64,000 nucleotides of DNA from Thalassia testudinum (GCA_037157565.1 JAZHRO010000012.1:3622501-3686500); one strand, 5' to 3'. Shown: positions 23,742 through 36,729, numbered from the stretch's first letter. Made by a program: numbers and translations. Notes: generated from the letters alone by a model not told the origin.

Positions 23742-24178
23742 AAACCTAGCTCTTAGGATATTAACTCCGCAAATAGGTTTTTGGACTGCATTTAGGCATC
23801 AATTAGGTTAGGCATGCATTGCATGATTTGTTATATTTAAACACGTTTATTTGAGTGTTAGAGATGAACAGATAGTCAGATCCCTAAAACCCTAGTACTC
23901 AAGAAGGCAACTGGGGAAGAGGAAGCTCAATTCAGCTGGGACTCAGCCAAATCCAACTCATCATAGTTGGATACCGGCTCACGTGGGTTAGGGTTAGCTC
24001 CATTAAGCTTCGTTCAGCTCATCTTAGTTGAATGGTAGCTCAGGGAAGCTCATCTACCTAGCTCAAGTCAGCTTAGATCCAGCTCAACTTAGTTGAGTAT
24101 AGCTCATCTCAGCTCCAATCAGTTCACTGGGAGCTCTAGCTAACTAACTAAGTTGACAGGAGTCCACCTAAGCTCAGG

Positions 24179-25751
24179 TGTTGAACGTGGATTTCTAAGC
24201 GTTCGAAGTTGGATTTAGGAAACCCATCGTTGTAGTTCGTTTCGCAAAGAACATCCGTCAACAAGTAAATTTATACCAAAACTTTTAAGAGTCCCAGGTC
24301 GAACACAGGGAGGCTACATTGATCTCAAAATCCGTAATTATATTTTTTTTTGTATTTTTGTTTAAAAGGTGAAATAATCACAATGGAGTCGATATAAACA
24401 ATAAGCGAGAGAGAGAGAACAATCACTTGATATTTGAATAATGTTTTTACAACTACGAAAGTAGAAAATGATTACACTAGAAAGCGGGAAACTGTTACAA
24501 CTAGAAAGTGGGAAATTCTACTATAGAAAGAGATAAAAGATAGGAAAGAGATGTTATCCTCCTCGACAAATGCTTGGAGGACGAGCTGGATGGAGCGACG
24601 CCTGAAAGACGGAGGATGAGGCAGGAAGAAGGAGGATGAAGCCGGAAGAACGGGAACGAGGCAGCACGTCGTCATCATCGTGGGATCCACTTCCGGAACA
24701 GGGGCAAAAACTTGGATTTAGCTCTTGAGGAGCATCCTGGGTGTGGGACAAGCTTCTCTTAAGCTTTGGAGAGGGAGAGAAGTGAAGGAAGGGATGAAGA
24801 AGTGGAGGTCAGGTCTCCTTTTATAGTTGTAGGAATTGAGGGTAAATTTGTCATTTCAAGCTTAAAGCATTAAAATCAGGTCTTTAGTGACGGATTTATC
24901 CGTCACTAAAGGTCTAATCGTGGCCGACGTGCGCGTGTGGCGCATGCCTCCTCGCTGCGCACAAAACGCATGCCCACAATCGGACGACTCAGATTTCTCC
25001 TCGTACGCACCTTCGTATACGCTTAACCGCGCGCCCGCATGCGATCGGGCATGTGCGCTGTGCATCAGATCGCGCATGTGGGCGATTGGATCATCTGAGC
25101 CACTCGCAGCCGATTGTGTGGTCGCGATTAATCGCTTGGCACTGCAGATGGCAAGTCGAACGTGCGTTGAGCGCTTGCGCAATGCCGCCCAACCGCTGTG
25201 GTAGCGACGCTCAAACCACACTTTGCCACGGCTTCAGAAGATGGGGAGCAGTGCTGCGGCTGATTTGGGTGGCTGTGATGGCGCCATGTGGAGCCATCTT
25301 GGCCGTCCATCTTCTACGTGTTGTAGAAGGTGCCACGAATGTCGGATTGGATCGATTTTCATGTCGTTAGGCTGCGATCATCGATCCGAACCCATCCGTG
25401 CGGTCAGATTTGTCGTCTGAAGTACAGTTTGACACTATCTTGGCCCTTGATCTCTAGGCTTCATCGGATTCTATTTGGTGCTACGGATGTCCGATCAAGG
25501 CGATCTTGGAGATGTTGAACTCCCGTCGTCGCCCTGTTCAGATCTGTACGATTGGATCTTCCATCCAAAGTCCTAATTAAAAAGTTGCCCTGTCCCTGAC
25601 CATAAAAGGAGATAATTAATATACAATTTGTACAATTTGTCCTAAATGCATGATTATGCGTGTTATGCAATATTTACAATGCATCATGCTAATATGGTAC
25701 TAAGAACATGCATTAATAGACATTTTAGCTTAATCAGATGTATGCACATCA
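24179..25751 (-). mobile_element. 3' LTR of element D, 1573 bp
   Basis: On the element strand it starts TGATGTGCATAC at 25751 and ends GTTCAACA at 24179. The polypurine-like GGCATGGGAGCG lies directly outside at 25752-25763. The U5-type motif is at 24293-24314, and TATAAAAG is near 24815-24825. It has a near-perfect 30-bp palindrome at 24882-24911. A truncated relative is at 3735-5260. Confidence 0.75.
24882..24911. repeat. 30-bp palindrome in D LTR
   Basis: Two 14-bp arms, CTTTAGTGACGGAT and its complement, meet around a 2-nt centre. The related LTR at 3735-5260 keeps the same feature at 4481-4512 with a slightly changed centre. The word TTTAGTGACGG resembles subterminal words of some plant CACTA transposons. 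Confidence 0.8.
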
Positions 25752-26318
25752 CGCTCCCATGCCTACCTTTTGCTAGTCCCTAGCGAAACTACATGCTATT
25801 TATAAGAGAATTAAGTCAGATTTCTTGGGCAATAGTTATTTTCAACACTTAAGGATTTCAACTAGGACTTGAACTACAGAAATACAACAGCGCTCGGGTA
25901 TCTGCCAAAATGCAAACCGCCTCAAGTCCTCACCTTATTCAAAGAAGGATCTCTTTTTCTTTTTCTTCTTTTCTAATTTTTTTGGATTTTTGAGTTCAGG
26001 GTTACAGAGCGGCTTTCTACGACCACTCAACACACCTAATACTCAATGAAAACTCTATGTTCTAAGCATCTATTTGTGAATATGATAGACTCGTTGATCA
26101 GCAATCAGAATGGACTTCGGGTTTCTACGACCCTAGGTGACCTTAAAAAGAAATTCTACCTAAAGGTGTATGTATTCGATAGGTAGCTTTCTCCCTACTT
26201 TTATTTTTATGGGGTCAACACAAGGGCAAACCTAGTGTATATCTCCCCGGTTTATTCTACTTCTCTGCTTCTTCCTAAATGTTTTGGTATTTTTAGTGCA
26301 TTTCTTGAGCTGGGATAT

Positions 26319-26366
26319 GGACAACCTACCAATGGGCTGTTACCCACAATAACTTGCCAGCCATAC
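26319..26366. repeat. 48-bp direct repeat in D 3' region, copy 1
   Basis: Runs from GGACAACCTACC through ATGGGCT and TACCCAC to GCCATAC. A second copy with a 3-bp insertion is at 26529-26579. Confidence 0.7.
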
Positions 26367-26528
26367 TCATGCGGTGAAGTGTGGCTTATTTCTTTTTGTT
26401 TCTTTTCTCCTTTTCTTTTCCTTTTTCTTTTCTTTTTGAACTTTCTTTTTCTTTTTAAGTAGGTGGCTTCCCTGGTCTAAGATTTACCTAAAGGCAGCAG
26501 GAAAAGAATGGTCCAGTGGCTGGGCTCT

Positions 26529-26579
26529 GGACAACCTACCTATGGGCTATTATTACCCACGATAACTTGCAAGCCATAC
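26529..26579. repeat. 48-bp direct repeat in D 3' region, copy 2
   Basis: Counterpart of 26319-26366, same orientation, with a few substitutions and three extra bases. Confidence 0.7.
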
Positions 26580-27155
26580 CACCCTAGAAGATTCATTAGC
26601 TACCCAATTTCCATTAAAACCGTCGAGCAACGAGTCAGTGCGAATAGTGTGTAGATGCTTAGACTTAAAGTTCTCTCAAATCAAAGGGCAGGTTGATAAG
26701 TCGTGTACTTATCACCCCAATTTATTTACTCAAATTACAATCAAATTCAGGATAGCGAGGACTTGATAAACAAATCCACATTTTAGTGGATACCTGGGCT
26801 GATTAAGCCCAAAGACCTGAAGGGTCTTAGTGTTCAGATCCTACTGTATTATTTCCTAAGATTGAAAAGTCCTAATGCCCAAGTATTCTTTCCTAATTCA
26901 CATTTTTTTATTTTCTTAATAAGGAGAAAAATAAGTACAATTTATAAGAATTCCACAGAGCTGACAAAATGATCCAGAAATGAATCTACCCCCTATGCCT
27001 AGCTGATGCAATGTTCGCATTGAGAATAAAAGACATGAAAGGAAGGGTAGAATGTAGAAGATATCACCTAAATATGAAGCTCGGGTCAGCTTTGAGTCAG
27101 ACTGTACAACTGCTGAGTTTAATGCCATCAGCTAGGCGTAGTCCAGCCAAAGAAG

Positions 27156-29835
27156 TCACAACATAGCTAGAGCAATCATGTCTGAGATAGGTTCTAGAAT
27201 AATACGGTCAATAACAGCCTTCAGACGTTGACCGTTGACTTTGAATGAATTACTCGTCTTTGGGTCAAAGATCTGAATAGCCTCGTTTGGAAATATCTGA
27301 TCAATAATGAATGGGCTGTTCCATTTCGACCTAAGTTTGCCGGGAAAGAGCTTAAGTTGAGAATCAAAGAGCCAGACTTTCTGGTTCGGCTCAAAGCTCT
27401 TGCAGGAAATCAATTGGTCATGAAGAGCTTTGGTATGAGCCTTATAAATCTTGGCATTCTCGTATGCGTCAATTCTAAGCTCCTCCAACTCAGATAGTTG
27501 GAGTTTCCTGGTCTTCCCAGCTAAACTCAGATCTAGATTACATTGCTTGATTGCCCAGAATGCCCTATGTTCAATTTCTATGAGTAAATAGCACACGTTT
27601 CCATACACCCAACAAAACGGAGACATGCCGATGGGTGTTTTGTACGCCGTATTGTAGGCCCAAAGAGTGTCCTTAAGCTTTTGAGTCTAGTCTTTGCGAT
27701 CAGGCCTAACCATTTTTTGCAGAATATTCTTGATCTCACGATTGGAGATCTCGACCTATCCTTTCGCCTGGGGATGGTAAGGTGTGGAGATTCTGTGATT
27801 TACCCTGTATTTTTGTAGCAAATTACAGAAATGGGCATTAGTGAAATGAGTGCCACCATCGCTGATGATGACCCTCGGAATCCCGAACCAACTGAAGATG
27901 TTCTTCTTGACGAAATCAATGACCACATTATGGTCATTGGTTCCGGTGGGAATAGCCTCGATCCACTTGGACATGTAATCAACAGCGATGAGAATGTACT
28001 GGTGTCCAAATGAAGGGAGGAAGGGTCCCATGAAATCGATGCCCCAAACGTCGAAGATTTTGACGAGAAGAATCGGGTTTAGAGGCATCATGTCTCTCTT
28101 AGTTATGCTCCCAAGTGCCTGGCATCGGGAACACGACCTCGAGAATTCCTGGGCATCCTTGAATAAAGACGACCAATAGAATCCAGATTGAAAAATTTTT
28201 GCAACCATCTTTTTCTCAGAGAAATGTCCACCAGACGCAGATGCATGGCGGAACTTGGGTATACTCTTAAATTCGTTCTCTGGAACGATTGACGAATAAT
28301 CTGATCAGAGCTGATGCAGTACAGTTCAGAGTCCTCCCAGAAGTAATATTTGGCCTCAGATTTGAGTCTATCTCATTGTTGCTTGGTCCAATCCTAGGGG
28401 TTTTGACCAACGGCCAAATAATTAACAATGTCAGCAAACCACGGGGTTTGGATACCTGAAACTGTAAGGATAGTCTCATCCTGAAAAGTATGAGTAATCG
28501 GAATGTCCGGACGAGAAGAATCACTCAGAAGTCTCGATAGATGATCCGCCACCACATTTTGTACCCCGGATTTATCTTTGATTTCAAGATCGAATTCTTG
28601 AAGTAGAAGAATCCATCGAATGAGCCGGGGTTTGGCATCCTTTTTGGCTAAGAGATGTCTCAAGGCCGAGTGGTCGGTATATACTATAACACGAGACCCT
28701 AAGAGATAAGCCCTAAATTTCTCCATAGTAAATACTACAGCTAGCAATTCCTTCTCAGTAATAGTGTAATTCCTTTTGGCCTCGTCCAAAGTTTTGCTAG
28801 CGTAGTAAATGAAAGGGGGCTTTCTGTCGACTTTCTGACCCAAAACAGCCTCGACCGCGTAATCAAAAACGTCGGTCATGATCTCGAATGGGGCTGTCCA
28901 AATCGGTGGTTGCAACACCGGAGCACAAGTGACTGCCGTTTTCAAAAAATCAAATGCCTTACAGCATGATTCATTGAAATCAAACGGCGTTTCTTTGGCA
29001 AGAAGGTTGCTCAAAGGACAAGCAACCTTTGAGAATTCCTTGATGAATCTCCTGTAGAATCCACATGACCAAGAAATGATCGAATTTGTTTGACAGATGT
29101 AGGAGGAGGAAGTTTAGTGATAGCATCAACCTTAGCTTTATCCACTTCGATTCCCCGTTCAGAGATTACATGATCCAAGACGAAGCCTTCTTGTGTCATG
29201 AAATGACTCTTCTCCCAGCTAAGGACCAGTCTTGTTTTAATGCATCGTTTAAGGATCGTTTCAAGATTAGCTAGGCAAGAGTCGAACGATTCTCCAAAAA
29301 TGAAGAAATCATCCATGAAGACTTCCATAAACTCTCCCACCATGTCAGAGAGTATGGTTAGCATACACCTTTGAAAAGTCACGGGTGCATTGCATAAGCC
29401 GAAAGGCATCCTACAGAAAGCAAAGGTTCCGTAGGGATAGGTAAAAGTCATTTTTTCTTGATCCTCGGGATGGATAGGGACTTGATTATATCCCGAATAA
29501 GCGTGAAGGAAACAGAAGTACTTCTGCCCAGCTAATCTTTCCAAGATTTGATCGATGAAGGGCAAAGGGAAATGATCCTTTTTCGTGGCTGTGTTCAGCT
29601 TCCTGTAATCGATACAAACCCTCCAAGAGGAAGCTGAATGAGTTGTGACTGATTCTCCTTTCTCATTAGTCACAACGGTAATCCTGACTTTTTTGGGAAC
29701 AATTTGCACGGGACTTACCCAAGGACTGTCAGAGATCGGATAAATGATTCCTACATCGAGCCACTTGATAATCTCCTTCTTGGCCACTTCTCGCATATTC
29801 GGGTTTAATCTCCTCTGCATCTAGTGAGAAGGGTG
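27156..29835 (-). pseudogene. pol: Element D pol (RT, RNase H, integrase), disabled
   Basis: Translated minus-strand segments match the pol part of element A in order. RT is at about 29820-29070, with [20 protein letters not shown] and an FMDD active site. RNase H is at about 29000-28540 ([27 protein letters not shown]). Integrase is at about 28330-27160 (SCSRCQ zinc-finger end, [30 protein letters not shown]). Breaks: a one-base loss near 29060 after GHV shifts frame; in-frame stops at 28394-28396, 28373-28375, 27756-27758, 27687-27689 and 29821-29823; and another frame change near 28210-28300 within the integrase zinc finger. The RNase H motif reads TDVF where A has TDAS. The copy is truncated at 29835, so no N-terminal part is present. 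It cannot give a working enzyme. Confidence 0.9.
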
Positions 29836-30630
29836 TGATCCTCATTGCACAGCAAAAATACACCAGCAATTGTGCCATCTTGTGCTATTTCCTAGCATTG
29901 CCAATGCATATTAGGTAGCCATAGTTGCATTTGTAAAAATAAACGCATGCATGCATTTATTTGAGAGGGGAGGAGAGTGAATAAAATGGCCTTGAAATTA
30001 ACGTATTCGTTAAGTGTTGCCTCGCAAAATCTCCATTTTCATTTTTTTTTGGCTTTGAATTTCTTCTCCGCGGCTGTAGGGCATGGCATGCTCTTCGCGC
30101 CACTCTCTGCGCCAGCTTGCCCTGCACAGCCATGCACAGCCATGCATAGCCCAGGGCATGGCTGTGCTTGCCTCCATCCTCTTTAAAAAGGGCACGGCTA
30201 TCTTCTTTGCAGGGAGCCTGGTCCACACAATGAACACAGACAGCATCTTCTTCTTCCAGGCCATCTCCTCCCCTCTCCCCACCATACGCAGCCTCTCTTC
30301 CTTCTGAGGAGCTACACTGCGGGCAGGAGTAGCTCACAGTGGTGCACAACCACCACTGTGAGTCCCACCACCGCCCAGCTCATCAAAGAGAAGGCGGGCG
30401 TGGTGGTTCATCGCTCTAATTTCGTCGTTTCAGCCATTTCTGCCATTGTCGCAGAGTCAAGCTTTGAAGCTCAACTGCAGCTGCAGCAAGACACCGGCCA
30501 CCTCTCGCCCGTGCGCAGGGCACCGCGTGCCCCTGCAGCAGCCGATGCAGCTCTTTCCGCGCACGTGGGCTCGCTCCGTAGCGCCTGCACACATAGAACT
30601 GCCAGCACTCGATTGCGCGAGCCGAGCGCG

Positions 30631-30679
30631 CACTGTAGCCACTGTTCACGCTAGAGAGTGCGACACTGTGGCTATAGTG
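30631..30679. repeat. Hairpin in C LTR
   Basis: Left arm CACTGTAGCCAC (30631-30642); right arm GTGGCTATAGTG (30668-30679), one mismatch. The same hairpin is in both B LTRs with perfect arms. Confidence 0.7.
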
Positions 30680-31086
30680 CGGTGACCGGAAAGTTTCTCA
30701 CTTATCCAGTCACCGTGCGCTCTCTCTCCGCGCCGCAACCATAGCCAGCCCGTTCGCGCACGCCTGCGCCCGCGTCTCTCCCCACACCCGCTCTCACGTC
30801 TGCACCCGCCCGCTTCAGCGCCTGCTTCTTCACCCACGTTCACCTCAGCAGCGTGGTGCGCTGCGGTCCGCAGTGCGCTGCGCTACACCTTCCTCCCATG
30901 CTTGCTCCCTCCAGCGTACGCGCGTGCCTTCGTGCGCCTACGCGCCTGCGCCTGCGTATGGACCACCAGACGTCCGCCGCTGCATCCAGACGGCTTAACT
31001 CACCATGCCTCTTCCTCCAGCAGACGATCTCTCTCTCTCTCTCTCTCACAGACACTCACCTCACACATACACACACACACACTCTC

Positions 31087-31333
31087 GTACACACACACTC
31101 ACACTTGTACACGCCTATATACACACTTATATATATATACACCTATATATATTTTTATATATATATATATATATATATACAAATATATATATATATATCC
31201 ATATTAGTACCTATACAATTATATATAAGTATATATACATACATACATACATACATATATATATATATATCTATATACTTATATATATATATATACACAT
31301 ATATATTTACATATATACATATATTTATATACG

Positions 31334-31370
<37 letters not shown>

Positions 31371-31786
31371 ATACATATATTATTACCCATACAACTAAGT
31401 ATAAGTATATATACATATATATACACATATATTTATACATATATACAAATATACAAATATACATACATATATACATATATATCTATAACTATAAATACAT
31501 ATATATATATATATATCTATCTATCTACATATATCTATATACATATATTGCTATATATATATACATATATATATATACATCTATATAGCTATATATACAT
31601 ACATATATATATATATACACACACATCTATCTATACATATATTTACATATCTATATATATATACATATATATATATACATATATAACTACATATACACCT
31701 ATATAATTATAACCATATATATATACATATAGATATATATTTTCATATATACATACATATATATATATTTTCGTATCACCTACCAC
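31087..31786. repeat. TA/TAC-rich low-complexity array in C LTR
   Basis: About 700 bp made almost only of TATA, TACA and CATA words, preceded by CT and CA dinucleotide runs. Matching arrays in B's LTRs differ in length. Confidence 0.9.
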
Positions 31787-32474
31787 ACGTTCTATCGTGG
31801 GAATATCTGCACCAGTTACTGATATTCCCCGATACACGCGTACAGAAAGTGTCTTCGCACACATCTTCCACCCATCCATTTTACACTCCACATGACACTT
31901 CTTTCTGTTGGTTGCGTCTTCCTAGATGACGATCAACTCGACACTGTGCTACACGCCATTTCCACCTCCACCCCCACCCCTATATACATTTAATAAATAC
32001 GTATATATATACTATATTTACCTTATTTCTATTTCTCTTTCCTGCCATTAAAAAGATAAAAAAAATATACAAAAGAGAAAAGATATTCCTTGACTTGTAG
32101 GTACTCAGTCTTGTGAGTAGCAAGACCAGTTTTGGAACCCTAATTTGGCTCAAAGCCAAGAATCTGATTTTTAGGGTATACCCCAAGGACAAAAATTATT
32201 AGAAAAAAAATCTTAAATAGAAAAACACCAAAAACATAATAAGCGAATGGAAGAGATTCATTGTAGGGCAAGCGTAGAAACTTATTCACCTCTAATCCAA
32301 CTTCCCTGAGTTCGACCCTGGGCCTAAAAGTGACCAAGATAAAATCCAGTAGGTCAGGTTAAAATTTTTTTGTAAAATGATGGTTAGGCCCGATTTAGGT
32401 TAACCACTATACGCATTTCAATGATTAAATCATCATATTAACACAACCTATCCGGGTCTACACCACACTTTTTC

Positions 32475-32492
32475 TGGTGCCATTGCCGGGGA
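32475..32492 (+). promoter_or_regulatory. Primer binding site of element C (tRNA-Asp type)
   Basis: TGGTGCCATTGCCGGGGA, 7 nt after the LTR end. It is complementary to the 3' end of plant tRNA-Asp except at two positions. Both are CpG sites in the canonical sequence that now read TpG or CpA. Confidence 0.8.
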
Positions 32493-33893
32493 GGTGCGCA
32501 TTTAGGTAAGTTTCTACTCAATTCCTTTAATTTTTCTCTTCTCACACCCTTCTCTTCATGGGTGTTTCTGTTTGTTGGTGTGTAGGTGAACCATTTGCAA
32601 GGAGAAGGCAGGCAGACGTAGTCGGAGACATGGGCAAATCCAAGGTGGGAATGGGAGCGTGAAGTCACCGGCACCGCACTGGAGCTTCGCCCACGTTGCT
32701 GAACAGGTAGGTCTTTCTTTCTTAGCAACTTAGGTTAACTTGTCACCTTAATAAAAACTAAAAAAAAAACTAAAAACTTCTTGGGATCTTTTGGGGCAAG
32801 TGGATTAAAAATCACTTGTTTGATTGTTTGCCATCACTCCCATTGCCCCAGGATTTCCCACCAAACTTCGCATAGCGAAGATCCAAGAATCTTGATTCTT
32901 GAATCTTTTACCGTGTGAAGTAGTCTTTGAGGCAAAAATAAAAAGATTGATTGCCATCCCTCTTTGCCTCATTTTTTTGTAATTTGGGATCACCTTTTTG
33001 GTGGGGAGACTTGGAATTGAGTTAATTCCAACCCCGCCACGACCTTTCACGTGCCTAAGATTCGATCTCGAATACTTCAACACCAACAATTTGATTTTCT
33101 TTATCTTATGGTTGAGCCTTGTGTGTGGAAATCATTTTGGTGATTGGGAGCACTTAAATTGAAGTGCTTTGGCTCCCTTTCACACTAATCTAAAATTGAC
33201 TCGTGCATCCACACATAGAAATCTCCATCTAGGGAAGCCCATTGCATTTTAGCATGCATTAACCAACTAACATTGAAGAAGGGTTTGTTGGGCTTAGAAA
33301 AAAGACTTGTATTCTCTCAAAACCTGAAGGTTGGTTAAATTGGTAATTCAGCGAAATCCTAAAATCCATACTACTTAAGGCTAAAACTCTAAAACCATTC
33401 ACCAATTAAAACTTCAATTCGGGGAGATTTACACTCTCTAAAAATTGGGCATGACCACCAATTGGTTGCATGCTTGGTTTACACACTCTCTAAAAATCAA
33501 CCACTTGGGCATTACCCGTAAATAACGCCCTTCACATTCAAGAAGCACTTGATCCTAAGCCTCTAACTAAAACTGGTAATAACTTGACCCTTATTAAGGA
33601 TTGGAGGTCTAACTACCTACGTGTAGCACCTACGTGCTGGTGAGGGTTCCCGCGTGCTATCGGGTGTCTAAGACTGAGGCAAACGGCCTTTCAATCTGGC
33701 TCGGTGGTTCCGCGGTGCTCGCATTCGGTTCCGTAGGTCGTGATAGTAGGTAACTTAGATCTTTAGGTCTAAGGGCACACTGTAGAGGTTAGGAATTTGA
33801 TTGTATTGATTTGTCATCAAGTGTACCTTTGCGGCGTCATCTCTCTCATCTCCTTTTCCCTTCGTAACCCCCCAATTCTTCCTACGGTAGTGC
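32493..33893 (+). other. Leader of element C
   Basis: Non-coding sequence between the primer binding site and gag. It is collinear with B's leader (59880-61248) on the opposite strand. No feature beyond short palindromic words (for example around 33620-33650) is seen. Confidence 0.6.
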
Positions 33894-36074
33894 ATGTTTG
33901 GGAGGAGGTTACAAAACCCTGAACTGTGTGAATTGTCTGATAAATTTAGAAAAGAAGCTGAATCGTCCTCCTCCACAAACATGGCTGCACGCCCACCCCC
34001 AAATCTCGAGGGAGGAAACCGCCCTCAAAACCCACCAGGTGATGGAGCCTTGGATCCCATAACCCGCCTCCAAGCCCAAATGGAAATGTATAATGAACAA
34101 ATTGAAGCCATTAGGGAAACATTGGAGGAAATGCAGAACCCTCCCGAACGGGAGGAGCCTAGGTCGCTTAGCTCCTATCAGAATCCTGCTGCTACAGAGA
34201 CCGTAGGACAAATTCGGGTCCCCATGGGCGAGGACGACTTTGAATTAAAACCTAACATAATTGGCCTGATAAATTTTCACTTCCATGGTCTTGCAAGTGA
34301 AGATCTTTTTCTCCACTTGGAAGACCTAACCGGATTGGCTGAAACAGTTAAACCAAGAAATATCGGGTTACCTATAGTCCTCATGAAAATGTTCCCATTT
34401 TCATTGCGGGATAAAGCGTCGCAGTGGTTACGCACCCTTGGGAAAACCATCCACTCTTGGGAAGAGATGCGAACAACGTTTCTCAAGAAGTTCTTCCCAA
34501 TTGGGTGAACCAATGCGCTTCGCCGTGCTATCACTTCATTTACGCAACAAAATGGTGAATAGTTTCATGAGGCATGGGAGAGATATAATGACCTCCTCAG
34601 GAAGTGTCCGCACCACGGTCTGCCTAAGTGGCATATAGCCCAGATTTTCTACTATGGGCTAAATGAGACTTTGAAGCAGATTGCAGATGCTTCCTGCTGA
34701 GGGAATTTCATGAATAAAGACGAGAATGAAGCATTCGAATTATTTGAAAATATGAGCGAAAACTCAATGAACAATGCTTCCATTGTCGCCTTTAATCGTA
34801 CCAGCCTGCCTCGTAATGTCCACGAAGTTGACACGGGATCCTCCCATTCATCCATAGATCTCAGCCTTATCGTATAGAAATTGGATGAAGTCTCCGTCGT
34901 GCACAAGAAGCTGGATGAGCTTCTGGCCAACCCCACCTGTTCTATGGCAAACACCCCCACCTCACCACTTCGTCACAATCCCAATTCTTCCAACACCAGG
35001 CTTATCCCGAGAAACCCCGTAAGACCTTCCTTACTGAGTGTCGCGCTAAGCGATTCGGTAAGTCATGTGGATCTGGCTTCTGCGAGCTAGTATTTTAACA
35101 CGGAGGACCAAGCCTCCGTGAGCTCGGAAGCATATTTGCATGCGGACGCGTCTTCTGGTTTAGAAGATGCTTGAGCCCTGGGGAACAACCCGTTCTCTGC
35201 CACTTATAACCCAGGGTGGCGAAATCATCCGAACTCCGCATGATCCAACAACCCACAACGCCAAAACCCTGCGGGTGGACCAATGCGACCGTCCGCACCC
35301 GTCATCCCAAGGGCCCAGTCTAATCCTATGGTGAATTCGCCATCGGGTCTTTGCGTACCGCAAACAGAACATGCATCAAGTCCTCTTGATAAATTGATGT
35401 GAATGACGGAAATGTCAAAGTGCCATGAAGAGAACATGACCTCTCTTCAGCACCAATTGGCGCAGCAGAATGCTGAGATCAGTCAACTACGCATGGCGAC
35501 TCGATCTCAGGGCACTCTCCTAGCCCAACCTATTCCCAACCAACGAAATTTCGTACCCCGTGGTCCTCAACCACAAGTACGACCTTCTCAGGGGCAGGTT
35601 CTTCAGATTCTGCAAGCTTCGAGCATTCCATCGGGATTTCAGGCTAATCCCGCTGTAGCACCTCACTCTTATGTCCCTATTGCGAACCCTCCTCCGCCTT
35701 ATGATCCCACTAGACCCACATCGTCCAATGCGATCACTACGAGGAGCGGTAAGCAGACTGTCGATCCACATCGACCTGATCCTGGCCCGTCTTCTTCATC
35801 ACCCTCTCATTCAGGATGCGTACCGCATTCACGAGAGGACGATACACCCAAATTGGTGCTAGAATCAGTTCCATTCCCTGAGGCTCTGCTGAGGGAGCCA
35901 AAAGGCAAGAAGAAAGGTACGCAAGCCTTTGATAACCTGCGTAATTTGTTTAGGGATGTTGAAATCAAGGTACCCTTGCTAGAGGCTATCGACCACATAC
36001 CTACTGTCACCCGATTTTTCAAAGACTACACACACCCAGGCAACAGTTAAAGAAAACTAAGAATCTGGTGGTTC
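33894..36074 (+). pseudogene. gag: Element C gag, disabled
   Basis: Starts MFGRR-x-QNP, the same start motif as in A and B. Near residues 105-205 it carries the Athila capsid-like part (DDFELKPNIIGLINFHFHGL, MKMFPFSLRDKASQWL, FLKKFFPIG), then EAWERYNDLLRKCPHHGLP and NPGWRNHPNS. In one continuous frame there are seven stops, at 34506, 34698, 34875, 35088, 35172, 35241 and 35400 (first base). A one-base loss near 36030 brings a further stop at 36048. Compared with B, five of the seven are C-to-T or G-to-A changes. No CCHC zinc knuckle is seen. The frame ends at B's LTR. Confidence 0.9.
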
Positions 36075-36729
36075 TCTGGTGTCAGACCCGAATAGGTTGT
36101 TAATATGGTGATTTTATCGTTGAAGTGTGTATAGTGGTTAACCTAAATCGAACCTAACTATCTCTTTACAAAATTTTTTTTAACCTGGCCTACTTGATTT
36201 TATCTTGGTCACTTTTAGGCCGAGGGTCGAACTCAGGGAAGTGGGGTTACAAGTCAAGTTTCTACGCCTTTCCTACAACAAATCTCTTCCATTCGTTTAT
36301 TGTGTTTTTGGTGTTTTTCTATTTAGATTTTTTCTGGTAATCTTTGTCCTTGAGGCACACCCTCAAAATTAAGTTCTTGGCTTTGAGCCAAAATAGGGTT
36401 CCAAAACAGGTCTTGCTATTCACAAGATGGGGTACCTGCAAGTCAAGGATTATCTTTTCTCTTTTATATATATATTTTTATCTTTTTACTAATAGGAAAG
36501 CGAAATAGAAATAAAGTAAATATAGTGTATATATATATGTATATATTATATATGTATAAAGGGGTGGGGGTGGAGACGAAGATGGAGTGTAGCACGGTGT
36601 CGAGTCGGTCGTCATCTAGAAAGATGCAACCAACAAGAGGAAGTGCCGTGTGTAAGGTGGATTGGTGGAAGATGAATGCGAACACGCTTTGTTGATATTC
36701 CCCGATACTACGTATGATAGGTAACGTGA

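Larger units (their letters stand above)
21977..24178 (+). mobile_element. LTR E, Athila A-like, plus orientation, split by a solo LTR and cut by element D
   Basis: The two kept pieces (21977-22016 and 23737-24178) follow the reverse strand of element A's LTR from its first base: TGATAAACACCAGTTTAT, then after the interruption CCTAGCTCTTAGGAT, GCATGCATTGCAT, GTGTTAGAGATG and the AGCT-rich part. The interruption is the solo LTR at 22017-23736. The LTR stops in the AGCT-rich part at 24178, where D's LTR begins. The rest must lie beyond D, outside the window. Confidence 0.75.
25752..27155 (-). other. Non-coding 3' region of element D
   Basis: Lies between pol and the 3' LTR; the LTR-proximal part (CCCATGCCTACCTTTTGCTAGTCCCTAGCGAAAC) has clear relatives in elements A (43731 on) and B (55437 on), quoted here in two overlapping parts: CCCATGCCTACC and TTTTGCTAGTCCCTAGC. 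No env-like frame can be read. It contains a 48-bp direct repeat. Confidence 0.6.
24179..29835 (-). mobile_element. Element D: Athila-type retrotransposon, 3' half, cut by element C
   Basis: On the plus strand it runs from its 3' LTR (24179-25751) through a 1.4-kb non-coding 3' region to a broken pol (27156-29835). At 29835/29836 the reading frame is interrupted by the LTR of element C. D's protease, gag, primer binding site and 5' LTR would lie on the far side of C, outside the window. D itself sits in LTR E. Confidence 0.8.
29836..32467 (+). mobile_element. 5' LTR of element C, 2632 bp
   Basis: Starts TGATCCTCATTGC and ends CACCACA. It is collinear, on the opposite strand, with both LTRs of element B. 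It contains a GCATGGC-rich part (about 30110-30170), a hairpin (30631-30679), CT and CA runs, a 0.7-kb TA-rich array (31087-31786) and the U5-type motif (32302-32323). Frames inside the TA-rich array (YIYI-type) are not proteins. Confidence 0.8.
29836..36074 (+). mobile_element. Element C: Athila-like, 5' half, cut by element B
   Basis: The 5' LTR (29836-32467), a tRNA-Asp-like primer binding site, a 1.4-kb leader and a broken gag (33894-36074) lie in plus orientation. At 36074/36075 the gag frame runs into the LTR of element B. The left border with D is exact: D's frame, collinear with A's protein, continues to 29835. The expected target duplication GGGTG (29831-29835) should recur at C's far end outside the window. 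Confidence 0.85.

Noticed and set aside
27831..28179. Plus-strand frames over D's integrase
   Set aside because: They are antisense shadows of the integrase pseudogene.
31005..31706. Long YIYIYI-type open frames over the TA-rich arrays (also at 37170-37774 and 62566-62793)
   Set aside because: They are translations of simple TA/TAC repeats inside LTRs, open on both strands, with no gene signal.
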